Shown here: one piece after another, positions 20,748 to 32,053 of the stretch | Numbering within the stretch: position 1 is the first letter of the stretch | Layout of the letters: every line of letters starts with the position of its first letter | Assembly (NCBI GenBank): GCA_963556695.1 | Contig: CAUWAG010000019.1 | Location: 868,001-932,000, forward strand | Length of the DNA stretch: 64,000 bases | Source: Anthostomella pinea | Taxonomy: Eukaryota > Ascomycota > Sordariomycetes > Xylariales > Xylariaceae | Reading direction: 5' to 3' | The notes under the pieces: generated by a model | What the model was told of the DNA's origin: nothing | Databases searched by the model: none | The model's input: only the letters and a program-made list of their open reading frames with translations | Translations under genes and position numbers: made by a program

Positions 20748-22593
20748 GTTTGACTATCGACTGCTCACTGCTCACTGCTCAGTCGGTCCCGAGGGGCGAG
20801 GGGCGAGGGGGCACGACAAGGCAACGAACGGCACAGTACAGTACACATGCACCGAGTACACCGAGTACATAGACCGTTAGCGTAAAGCGCACGCTGCGGG
20901 CGACGGGAGGGCGGATACACGCAAATGCACGCAAAGAGAATGACGGGACTTTGTTCTACATGAGGTGAGCCCGAGGTGCTGGCACACGGCGATGGCGGCG
21001 AGGGCGGCGAGGATGGCGCTGATTGGCAAAAACGCGAGAAGGCGAGGAAACGAGATGCGGGGTTTCGGGACCGAAGCGCTTGCCAAGCCGATCTACCATG
21101 GAGATATGTCAGTGTAGGACCTTAAAAGAGTCCGGTACGCGAGTAAGTCGGCACGCCAGCACACGTATGTGATGTGTTGGGTGTCGAGTGTTGAGTGTTG
21201 AGTGTAAAGGTGTTGGTAACAATATAGAATCACAAGTTAGAATACTTTAAAAGTATAGGACGCATAGGGCTGTTGTATGTAGTCATCAAGTACGTCCTGT
21301 GACACTCCTGTCCCCTTATTTTAACATTGTGACTAATGTAAGGTTAGGCGTTTATTCTTATCCTGGGCTTCTGGCCCAAGAATAGCTGATCCCACAGCCC
21401 TGGAACCCTGACGAGTAGCCTCTGGGGTACTGTAGTCTGTTTCCAAACTGAAGAACATGGACAGATGCGGACACGCAGGGCTTGTCAGCAGTGCTGCTTG
21501 AGTGATTCCGGTGTCGCATCGCAAGCCCGGAGAGTATCATGACCGCGTGAAGGCAATTCCATATTTCATAAACACAGCTTGAAGGCGTCCATGAATGCCG
21601 ATGGCCGATAAGCACGAGTGAAGGACCTCGGCAGGATCGATTGAGGGATCCGGCAGTCACACGTCACATCAAGATAAAGACTGGAGGATCAACTGAAAAG
21701 GCGTGAAACGTCGAAGGATGCGCTGCCCTGCGCTGCCCTGCCCATAGTTGCATTATTCAGCTGGGTATGGCTGGGTGATGATTTCGGAATTCGGACACGA
21801 GATGGCGATGCTCGGGACCGAGGGCAGTCGGGAAGATCCATGTCCGAGCAGCTTATTCAGCCCGCCAGTGGAAACGGCAGATAAGGGGGGTGGTCCAAAC
21901 TCGCAGCCCCTTGCGTTCCTGGCTGCCTGCCACCTGCCAGCGCCTGTGCGTGTCATTCGCAATTCCACTGACCACCTGCACTCGGTGGTCCGTAAGACTG
22001 TATTCTGCTGAAAACATCCATGAATTGAGTGAGGCGTGCCAACCTGCCGCGACACGCATCACCTCCGTCCTACCGATTCCTCGGATTGTAGTACGCCTAT
22101 GGCGTTGTGACTTCGGCGGCAGAAGGTCGGTCAGTAAGGAAACCTACCTTCTCAGCGTGTATCAGCAAACCGCCGGAGCTCCCCAACCTTAGACCTCGTC
22201 AACGATCCGCCCATCACCAACCAGCTCGCCCAAACCGCTCTGCAGCCACAATTTGTCGTGCAATGTCAGTCATGCCCTTTTGACTCGTGCGCCTTCTTCG
22301 ATGCTTCCGGTTTGTCCATCGGATAGGTAGGTAGTCATGTAAGTTGCGGCTGAGTTCCGACCGCATGTCTCTTATACTCGACACTATCTGCCGCCGTGTC
22401 GGAGCAGCAGACAGTTGACGCATGTGCTTCAATAGCCCACGCTCTCTGTCTTGAAGTCTGTCTTGAAACAATAGAAAGTATATTCGAGCCCTTGCAGATC
22501 CCGTCCTTGGTGGTTGGCAGATATCTGCCCGATACTCGGTGCCTATTTTCCTCTTTTCTGCTCTCTCTGACCTTTGTGCCTTTCCGTTCTACT
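20748..22593. promoter_or_regulatory. Divergent region between the Zn2Cys6 gene and the MFS gene
   Basis: About 1.85 kb with no supportable gene. Just upstream of the transcription-factor start lies a CTGCTCA tandem repeat (20760-20781). A TGTTGAG-type repeat lies near 21180-21205. The MFS side has a CT-rich leader immediately before its ATG. Inferred to hold both promoters. Confidence 0.5.
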
Positions 22594-25244
22594 ATGGCTG
22601 CGTCGTCGCAGAGGACATCAGAGACGGCCGTCCAGTCACCAACAGCCATGTCCGACGACTTAGAGCAGGCGAACGGCCCAAAGCCGTCTTCTGGTCCTGC
22701 ACCCGCGCCGGCACCCCCACCAGGTCAGGATGCCGAAAAGAACTACCAGCCCAAGACTCTCAAGTTCTGGTCCATTCTCGTTAGCATCTTTCTGGCTCTG
22801 TTTCTCGTCGCCCTTGACCGAACGATCATTGGAACCGCCAGTCCAACCATCACACAAGAATTCCACAGCTTGGGTGATATAGGATGGTATGGCTCGGCCT
22901 ACCAGCTTACCACAGCCGCATCGCAACTCCTGTTCGGTAGAGTCTACAAGTTCTACAATGTCAAAAGGTATGTTGCATGGCATCCTACGGTCCAGCCAAG
23001 GCGGCCAGGGTAACCCCTGGTGTGTAGTTCCTGACCAGATGCCAGAACGTTCTTGGTCTCATTGGCCCTGTTCGAGATCGGATCGGTCGTATGCGGCGCC
23101 GCCCCCAACTCCATCGTTTTCATCGTCGGTCGTGCTATCGCCGGACTGGGTGGCGCCGGCATTTTCTCCGGTGTTCAGATCATAATGATTCCCATGATAC
23201 CCCTTCGAAAGCGTGCCATGTTCCAGGGCATCTTTGGGACAGTCTTTGGGTTGGCCTCGGTTCTGGGCCCGTTGGTTGGAGGTGCATTTACGGAGAGTGT
23301 CAGCTGGAGGTTAGTATTAGTATTTCATTCCGTCATGGACAACAGACAGCTAACAGCTCGGCGCAAGATGGTGTTTCTACGTGAATCTCCCTATTGGGGC
23401 GGTGGCAGCCCTCTGTCTCATCGTCATCCTCCGTACGCCGCCCAAAAAGGGTCCCCCAGTTCCGGCGACTATCTGGGATCAAATCGTCCGGTTGGATCCT
23501 CTCGGAACCTTCTTTTTCATTCCTAGCATTGTCTGCCTCCTCATCGCCCTGCAATGGGGCGGCTCTACGTATGCTTGGAGCAGTTGGCGGATCATATTAC
23601 TGCTCGTTCTCTTCCCTGTGTTATTCATCGCCTTTGCCGCAGTTCAAGTACTCATGCCAAAGACTGCGACTGTGCCAGTCAGAATCATACGCCGACGAAG
23701 TATTCTGGCAGCCGCTATTTACATGTTCGCCATTGCCGGGTCCTTCCTTCTGGCTATCTATTTCCTACCTCTTTGGTGTAAGTATCACACCCATGTGCCA
23801 TGATTCTTTCGTGATTCCCGAGACTCGAGTCACAAACGTATCGCTCTCACACGCGACCAGAAGCTAACACTGAGCTTTAGTCCAGGTTGTCCAGGGCGCC
23901 ACTGCTGCGCAGTCCGGCATTTACACCATTCCATTCGTCCTCAGCCTCGTAGTAGGAAGCATCCTATCCGGAGGCGTTACGACAAGGATAGGATACTATG
24001 TCCCCGCAATGATCCTTTCCCCAAGTCTCCTGGCCGTCGGTCAGGGACTAATGAGTACCTTGAGGGTTGGAGAGGTCTCCTCCCACTGGATCGGATACCA
24101 AGTGGTCGGAGGGCTCGGGCTCGGCATCGGAATGCAGGCTGCTACACTCGCAGCACAAGCTGTCCTTCCCCTGCCCGATATACCAACGGGCATTGCGATC
24201 ATGTTTTTCGCACAACAGCTCGGCGGTGGTATCTTCACATCTGTCGGCCAGAATCTTCTGAGTACTTACATGGTTTCTCACCTTCGCGACGTGCCAGGAG
24301 TCGACGCTAGTCAGGTCACCAGCGAAGGTGCTGTAGACCTTGTGAACAACGTGGCGCCTGAGTACCGATTGGCCGTGAAGGAAGTATACAACCAAGCCAT
24401 AGCGAGGATCTTCTTGTGTGCCATGGGCGTAGCTCTTGCGGCTGTTCTCGCTGGGCTCTGCATGGAATGGAAGAACATCAAGAAGACTGGGCCTCCCGGG
24501 GCCGGCCCCCCGGGTGCGAAACCTTCGGGACCAAGCGACAAAGGTGCAGATACATCACCGCCTGAGACGACAAAAACGCCCGAATCAGGCGACGAGGATC
24601 CTTCGGCGGCCTCCAGGAAAGTTCCGCTCGGGAAGTCGAACACCAGCGCAGAGCCTACCAAACGGAATGGCTCCCTACAAGAGTCGAAAGATTACCATGG
24701 ACCGGCAGAAAAGTCCGGCTGTGACCATTGCGAGCACTGCCGACTATCGCGAGCCATCAATCTCGCCCCATCAGAGCAGACGAGTCGCCCAAGCCGTGGC
24801 ACTGTCACCACACCCAGCAGCTCGAGCCCAGCTCCACCGCCAGGCGCACTCGAAGAAGCCGCGCGCCTCGCCGGTATCGCCCGAGACGCAGTGGCCCAGC
24901 TCGAGGAACTGACCAGGCCATACTCGGCACTCGGGACGATGGGGAGCAGCGGGCGGCTATCCGCTGAACCAATACGGGAGAACGCGAGACACCAGCCCAT
25001 GGCCGCACCAGAGGTACCGGGTCGCGACCACCGCCGGGGCGGCTCCTTCGTGCGGCGGCTCACGACGCAGGAACTCTTGCAAAACGCCAATCGCGTCTCG
25101 GCGCAGTTGGAAAAGGAGGAGCGGGAGTCAAACGAGTCACTTCATCAGACGCGGTTGCAGCAGTCGGCGGACTCAAAGCTGTCTACACATTATCCCTCTC
25201 CGTCGCAAGGGTCGTCGACTTCTCGAAAAGGTGACCAAACCTGA
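22594..25244 (+). CDS. MFS drug/toxin exporter (DHA2, 14-helix type) with long C-terminal tail
   Basis: Exons 22594-22967, 23046-23309, 23368-23777 and 23881-25244 give 803 aa in frame. Introns are 78, 58 and 103 bp. The first helix has [16 protein letters not shown], the D1 motif of fungal DHA2 exporters. [15 protein letters not shown] and [10 protein letters not shown] match the conserved loop and helix-5 motifs. The protein should be a plasma-membrane or vacuolar proton antiporter exporting small molecules. After the last helix ([15 protein letters not shown], about 24415-24465) there is an unusually long hydrophilic tail of about 255 residues. It contains a Gly/Pro stretch, many Ser/Thr and a CDHCEHC cluster (about 24720). 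The ATG at 22594 is chosen; an open frame upstream has no ATG. Substrate unknown. Confidence 0.85.
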
Positions 25245-25940
25245 ATGGGGTAGAGTATGGATTTGTTTGAATGGACTTTGCAAACACGTTCCCCAGCGGC
25301 GGCGGCCAGCTGACGCGAGAGGTAGCTGAGATGCCTAAGGGCGCAGGGCCATAAGTAGGTATGCAAACGAAGGCCAAAATTCTCAACCCGGGGGTAATGG
25401 CGCAATGGTAACAAATTATACCTCCATTGCGCTCCGTATCGATCTACTCCTTGCGGGCCAGATAAACTAGCACCTTTAAAAGTCTTAAAGATAGTTTTCG
25501 TAGCACTTGAGAGCCTGTCGGTTCGACCCCTCCTGAGTGTGAGCTTTTTGATATTTTTTACTTTTTGGTTTTCTTTATTGATTGCCTGCCTTGCCTGTCT
25601 ATACGTAGGCTATCTATCGTCCACATGTACACTCAATGTTGGTAAGACTACTCCTTCCCGTCGCGTATGTACCTCCTCGTCCAACCACCGCTGGCACTTG
25701 GTTTCAACAAGCAAGTAGTTGAGAGCACTAGATTTGGACATTGCACAGGTTGCATGCAATAGAGCACACCAGCTTCTCGCTGCCCATAGATGTCACGCTG
25801 ACATTGCAATAGAATCCGCCGCGTGAAAAGCGACGAAGCAAGACCTGCTTATGGGCGCTGCAAACGACCGAGCGTACCTGCGATGGGACGACGACGTAGT
25901 GTCCCTGCGGAGGAAGCCCATAGCCGTTGACCCGTGTCAG
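25245..25940. other. Intergenic with a tRNA-like stretch
   Basis: No gene seen. The tRNA-like segment at 25392-25545 is listed separately. It is followed by a T-rich run (25548-25575) resembling a polymerase III terminator. Confidence 0.5.
25392..25545 (+). other. tRNA-like segment with polymerase III A and B boxes
   Basis: An A-box match TGGCGCAATGG (25399-25409), identical to that in the SINE head, and a B-box match GGTTCGACCCC (about 25520-25530) are 110 bp apart. T-rich sequence follows. No cloverleaf could be folded by eye, and the spacing is too long for an ordinary tRNA. It may be a relic of a tRNA or SINE head. Confidence 0.3.
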
Positions 25941-25944
25941 CACC

Positions 25945-26290
25945 AGGCCGCCCAAAGGATGTTTGTACTGGCTTGCGAAAACAGCGGGCGCGTCCTCCGG
26001 CCCTTGGTAGCGGACATCGAGGGAATGGAACAGGAGCGGTTATACCTCCACCATTTCAGACGTGCAGCAGAGATGGGGCTGGCATTGCACGTGTTTGAAT
26101 ATGGACTCTTTTTGGAAAAAGCTGGTTTTGTAAGTGGTATTCCGATGCAGCAATGCGGCACGCGATTATCGCATTAGGGAGGACATGGCATGGCAGGGTT
26201 AGGGTTAGGGTTAAGACTTCAGAATCCCCAAGGTTCAATACAGCGCAGCATAACCCTGGAGGCTCCTTCTCTATTATACGTTCTCGTGGG
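25945..26290 (+). pseudogene. Relic of a fungal transcription-factor-like gene, with telomere repeat insert
   Basis: On the plus strand, ENSGRVLRPLVADIEGMEQER and HHFRRAAEMGLA (about 25975-26085), DSFWKKLVL (about 26103-26130) and SDAAMRHAIIALG (about 26140-26176) follow each other in shifting frames. The last motif is typical of a fungal Zn2Cys6-associated domain. One stop (TAA after KKLVL) is explained by CAA-to-TAA. The frame then runs through three telomere hexamers (26196-26213) into ESPRFNTAQHN, which faintly resembles the family's next helix. No zinc cluster is present. Non-functional. Confidence 0.5.
26196..26213 (+). repeat. Interstitial telomere repeat, 3 units
   Basis: Three perfect GGGTTA hexamers inside the transcription-factor relic, just after the HAIIALG motif. 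Confidence 0.9.
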
Positions 26291-26299
26291 CATATAAAC

Positions 26300-28172
26300 C
26301 GCCCCCGTGAGTTGCTCTCGCTGCCAGCCCCGTCATCATCGGCCTTGGTGTGCACAGCCTTGGCAATGATACTTCTCCCATGCCACTGCAGAGTGCAGCT
26401 CGTGCTCGCCCATATCTTCGGGGCTCCCAAGCTCGACGTGGACAGAATGCTGGAACCGCGCCGCCGAAATCGTGTTCATGAAGACCTTGCGCCGTCGATA
26501 AGCAGAACTGCTCTTCTTAGACGCAAGCGCTGTTGCTCGCTTGAGGACGAACGATCGTTGGTGCGGTCAAGGGATATTGGCCACCTCATGAATTCATACA
26601 TGTATCATGTATGCATATTCATGGAGGTGCCCGGAGCGCTTCCATACATAAACTGACTGGCGTTCAGGTTACCGCAAGACAGGCCTAAGACCATCGAATA
26701 TAACTTCATGATCTGGTGGATTACCTTCACTGAGTGGGGGTAAAGCAACATTTAATGGCATCGGCTTGGAATTCATCTTACCTCTGCCCATCGAACGAGT
26801 CGAGAAAGAGGTACGCTCGCTCGCTCGACAAAGTTGTAGCAGCCAGGAGCAAATATTCGGCCAGAACGAAGGGGAATTGGGAAAGAAGAGAGCCATGTTA
26901 TATGAATGCAACAATCCACAAGTGGTATGAAACGGACTTGATGTGCTTCTGGGGGGTTTCCTTGATGCGCAGATGTGGCCGTCTCCCAGTTCTCATTCTT
27001 TGGATCTCCGCACTGACCCCGATGTCGAGCTGCCAGCCTGGACCACTAGGCCATATCAAAAGTTTAGGTTCCGACAAGCCAGTTCTCTTGAGGGTGCACA
27101 TCTGAGGCTACTTTGGCACATTTCTGGCAGTCTGGGGTCAGTAGACGACTGAGTTAGAGTCTTAGAGATGACGATGATCAACGGCTGGTTGTGATCTGCG
27201 TTCGTAATCGCTGAGATGATCGTCCCACCTCGTGGTCCGAAGTCCACGCCCTCGTAGTGTGGGTATGACTCGACTTCTGTAACTTGCCCGACATCATGGA
27301 CAGCGATTGAACTCCCGATACATCGGGAACCCTCCGACTGACCAGCGACAACATTATGCGGCCAGTAAATATTTGCATGATTGCGGGCACTGGTTAGACA
27401 GGCTGCATCCAGGCTGTACCGGAAAGCCAAGCCACCAGAAGCATGGAAAGAACGTGGAACACGCTGAAGGACTGTTGATCCCGTAGATGTGACAGAATTG
27501 GATAGAAATTGAGAAGCAAAGACGCGTCTACAGACTACGACAAAGAAGCATTGTTTGTGAGCACTGACCTTCCTTCACCTTATGTAGATACCCCTGGCCC
27601 CCCACACATGACATAAGCTGGGCCGAGAGGGTCCCGAGGCTGCTTGCCGTGTCTTTCTTCTCCACACCCGACTGGACCCGATCCCGGCGTTAGTACCTTG
27701 TAAGGTTAGGAGTACCTTAGCGTGCTTATTAGGACTGTCTGGTGAAGCTGGGGCTGCTGGGGTTGGCTCCAATCTCGATCAATGACCTGGAGTGTCTGTG
27801 TCTGCTTTCGTCGACCTTGCAACTTGCAACCTGCAACCACGCGACCGAACTATTCACATATCTATCATCAACCACGCCAACAAGGCTCTGTTGCATTGCG
27901 CATTGCGCATTGCTGTGTGCCCTGCGTTGCCTATCCCCCTCGACCCCTCAGCCCCTCAGCCCCAATTCGAGACCAACCTCATTGATCTCCATTGCGCCGC
28001 CTCGCGAGCCTGCTGAGCGCCGCTGCTTGACGGCATCGTCCACAACCGACAGCATTGGCGACTTCTTCTCAACCATCCTCTATTCTTCTTCTCAGCCACC
28101 TCGGCTTCGTCCAGCCTTCCTGTATGCCGCTGCGGCGTCAAACAAGGCTATCGTCAGGGACACACATCTCAC
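26300..28172. other. Intergenic, only doubtful ORFs
   Basis: Two minus-strand stretches have some protein character but no recognised family: 26860-26669 (containing SKPMPLNVALPPLSEGN) and 27430-27056 (containing ANIYWPHNVVAGQSEG). 27790-28170 is C/T-rich with GCATT repeats and is probably promoter and leader of the F-box gene. Confidence 0.4.
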
Positions 28173-31100
28173 ATGATCGCTATGACCGAACACGCACCTA
28201 CCCCCGTGCCTCCCCCGCCGAATACTATCATCAGTGTGGCATCTGCAAAGATGGGGATCCTGGATTTGCCCGGCGAGGTTCTGACTGAGATCTGCAGTCA
28301 TGTAAGTAGACATCCCAACCAGCTTCCTCTTCCCGTCCTGTTCGCGACTGACCAAGCCTCACCTCCAGTGCTCCCAGGGCGAACTCATCTGCCTCTCCCT
28401 CGTGAGTAGCCGCTTCCGCGAACTAGCTGCTGCCCAGCTATACCGAAACTTCCACATCGTCTTCCCCGACGAGGACGATCCGTGCTTCGATAGTCCAATT
28501 GATGGACTCGCTGGAGGATTGGACACTTTTGCCACAAGCGACTACAACTATGCCCAGCACCTGAGAGATCTCTCGCTCGATACCCTGAGTGCCGGTGACG
28601 GAGCAGAAGCCGCTTACAAACCGTATCTTGCGAGCGTTAGTTGCGGCAAGTTCATGAACACCCTGCTTCTCCTTACCCTGCGCAGAGCCACCGCGCTGGA
28701 TTCGTTTCGCTGGAATATACGGGTCGAGCTCAGCAAACCTGTTTACAAGGTGCTACACAGCCTCAAGTCTCTCAAACATGTCCATATTCGTCTGCAGGCT
28801 GGGCCCTCTTTGTATGGACTGCCGCCCCCGCTGGCCTCGTTTCCTGCGAACTCGTCTCTTGCCACGCCACAGACGGGTGGCTCGACTCATTCTACGTTAT
28901 TCGGAGGTGGCTCATACGGTGCGCTGGCCCCTCCGCCAGTTCACAAACCATCGTGGAAACCGCGGGTTTCTAAACACACTTCTTCCAAGGCGCCTCCGAC
29001 AATTGCCGGGTTTAAGAACCTTGAAAGCCTCAGCGTCCTCGATATGGACAACCTCGATATTATCACCGAGATCAAGACCTGCGTGCGCGACTCGAGCTCG
29101 ACGCTGAGGAAATTGAGCCTTTCCTTCTCTGATGCCCTAGCCAAGCAAGCAAGGAAACCCTGCCTGGACCCGATAGAACCAGACGAATCCGACGAAGATG
29201 AGTTTCAAGTTGTGCCGCTGCCCACAACGGTCAACTACGATTCAAGCGGACCAGCAAAAGTGTTCCGGGCTCAGGAAGAGCGCAAGGTACAGGAGTCCGT
29301 GCTTGGTCGCATCTTCGAGTTCGAGCCTTTTACTGTGAAGAGGTTCCATGTCGCAACCGATGGAGATAATGAGGGAAGCCAGAGTAAACCAAAGAATCAA
29401 CCAACCGACAACAGGCACACTTTTGTCCAGAGCGTGGAGAAAATATCTCTACATCTGATAAATCGGGTCCACGGGACAAAGGACTTGAACACCCTCGAGC
29501 AACAAGATATGCTACGCACGATTCTGGTAGCAGCTAATAAGTACGTCGATTCGGAAAATCAGAAAACCGATGCCCGGGCCGCTTCATCTTCCAAAGAAGT
29601 TGTTCCAAGCTCCACGTCGGGCGACAGTGTTGACGACGGTGTTGCTACCCCCGCTACTGAGGAAGCACAATCGTCGGAAACGACCACTTCACACCAGGGG
29701 TCGAAGGCGAAGACAGACGACGAGGTTACGAGTCCGGAATATATAGACATCACAGCTCCCGAGCAAGAGCAACTTGTGCTCGAGATGCAAGAGGATGCGA
29801 ACGACGAGGAGATTACGGTCGAGGCATCATCTTCGAAGACGCCAGCTAGCTCCGCACAAGTAAGCAAGTCTCCTTTCGGTGCAGGCCTACAGTGTGCAGG
29901 TGCAGCTAATAGGGCTGCACAACGCGAAAACCTCCGTGTCCTTGAAAAAACATTGCAATTGTTCAAGAAAGAGGCTGATCGAATATCGAAGGTATCACGG
30001 GAAACCGACCTGTCCGACGAAGATGCCGAGCCGCGTATTAGAGAGGCGCAGCTTCGACTCGAGGCTATCAACCAAGACGTGGCAGACATTCAACACGATA
30101 TGAACGTGATAGAAGCTGAAATGGATGATGCCGATGTACAGTCGGCACACTTGGCACCCAGAGCTGACGCGAAGGATGAACTCCGCCGCCGCATGAATGA
30201 ATATGCGAGAAGGACTCGAGGCATAGGGCTCCATGCTCTCAGCCTTCATCTGATACCAATCAAGGCCTCGGTCCTGGGCAGGGCCATCGATCTGCATATG
30301 CTGAAGAGGATCACTCTTCTGAACGTCGGGCCGCAGGCACCTTTCTGGGTCTTGATGAATAAGGAGAACCAACTTCAGCGCCTGCAGCTGCGGAAGATCT
30401 TTACGGACAACGTTTCGCTGCAGTTTCTACAGTTCGTCTCGGAACTCGAGAGCCTGCACGAACTCTTCATACTGGAGCGGACAGCTAAGTACAAGCCGGA
30501 GAGTTTTGCGCCTCAGTCCAAGACAACAATCGAACAGATTCGGAGACTCGTACTGAGGAAGCACATGGACAGCATTAAGCGTCTGATGATCAAGAACGAG
30601 GCGAACACCGCCTGGGACATTGATGAAAAGACCATGAAGCTAATGTGCAGGCGGGGGTTGGTGCTCCAGGAGCTGGCGGTTATAATGAGCATGCGTACTC
30701 TAGTAAGTTTCCATCTCTTTGCGCCGGTCGCCGTTTGAAAAAGCTAACGACATGACTAGCACACATTCATCCAGCACATAGCAGGTCTGGGCCAGCTCCG
30801 TGCTCTGCAGCTGATCTCGTTCCGCAACGATGATACGTGTCTCTCTGTGATGCGCGAGACTAGGCGTTTCATAGTCGATGCGCTTTCGCACCACCCGGAA
30901 CTCAAGCTCGAGTGGTTGGCCATGGGCGACGAGGACCGGGCTATCAGAATCGTTCGCAAGCCAAACGTGCCGAAGAAGTCGAAGAAGAGCAAAGGAAAAG
31001 GCAAAGAGAGGGAGGTGTCGGGTCTCGGCTTAAACCCCGTCGCTAGCAGCAGCACGTTTCCAATCCTGCCGGCGGGCGGATGGGATATCTCTAGTGATAG

Positions 31101-31224
31101 TGACGATGACGGCGATGTCCCATCCCTTCCGAGGGTGAAGCTGGAGTTGATGGAAGGGGTTGCATTCTATGACGTGTGGGGAGTCAGGATCTTCAAGAAA
31201 GAAGTCATGGCCGGACGGCTTTGA
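28173..31224 (+). CDS. Large F-box protein
   Basis: Exons 28173-28301, 28369-30702 and 30760-31224 give 975 aa in frame. The N-terminus carries an F-box across the first intron: MGILDLPGEVLTEICSH, then CSQGELICLSLVSSRFREL (about residues 27-62). F-box proteins recruit substrates to SCF ubiquitin ligases through Skp1. The middle contains leucine-rich segments (LLLTLRRATALDSFRWNI; SLKSLKHVHIRL) that may form irregular leucine-rich repeats. An acidic Ser/Thr/Glu-rich linker (about residues 400-530) and a coiled segment (REQ/EK-rich, about 540-600) follow. Further Leu-rich segments precede a Lys-rich NVPKKSKKSKGKGK motif, a possible nuclear localisation signal, near residue 895. The substrate is unknown. 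The ATG at 28173 is the first one in frame. The gene looks intact. Confidence 0.75.
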
Positions 31225-32053
31225 GGGATGCTTTCCAGGGACCTTCGTTGGATGCAGATGCGGGGCTCTGTCCCCCTTTTCCTTCTGAGGAATACCAGCG
31301 CTCGATTCTTTCTTTTTTCTCTTACCAGGCCAATACCCCAATACCCCGATCGATTTCGGCCATGGTTATAGTGGCGTTAGGTGGTAGTTCTGGGTCTGGG
31401 GTGCGGACATGCATGACATTCAGGAGAGTGATGAAATGGCAATCCCTTGGGCCCTGGTGTCGATTACTTGATTACTTGAGAATCAATAGGATTTTGCCGC
31501 AGAATCAACATGTTTGTGTTTAATGTAATCGAAGGCTGTGGCCAGTGCCAGGTCACTGAATGTGGATTCAGTGGGTAGATGATCTTGGAGGTGGTATCAC
31601 CATATCCATCTGCCAGTACCCCCCTATTGGAGTTTCTCGACAGCCCGCCGTTTCATGGGCTGCATTGTTCTTTTCTTAGAACACTAAAGGTCAGGTACCC
31701 CGCTAGATCCCCGCTTTTACAAGGCTGTGCCACCACCGCTGACTTCAACGTTGTCAGGTACCTGTAGATACTTGCGATGGGCCGTTACCCGGACTGTGCT
31801 TCGATCATCATGACAATAGATACATCCGGCTGTCTTCACATTGGAAGCTGTGACGCTGCTTCTTTCCCCCCTCAATGTTTCTGTAACGCAAGTGCCTTCC
31901 ATTTCGAACTCTTCCGGACCTATTTGTAACCAAACCCAGTCTCTCACTACCTGCTTAGCCTTCCTCGAGTGTTTTCCCGATACCATTATCCATTTCGACT
32001 TCAGGCCATCTTGCCCAACGACATCAACTGAGACACATGCCCACACTGGCATC
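31225..32053. other. Intergenic between F-box and transglutaminase-core genes
   Basis: Tail-to-head spacing of about 830 bp. No gene seen; 31840-32050 is C/T-rich and is probably the leader of the downstream gene. Confidence 0.6.

Noticed and set aside
22396..22593. N-terminal extension of the MFS transporter
   Set aside because: The frame is open but starts at GTG with no ATG before 22594; the extra residues have no family character.
31841..32053. N-terminal extension of the transglutaminase-core protein
   Set aside because: Begins at TTG; the ATG at 32054 starts the conserved MADVEEPK N-terminus.
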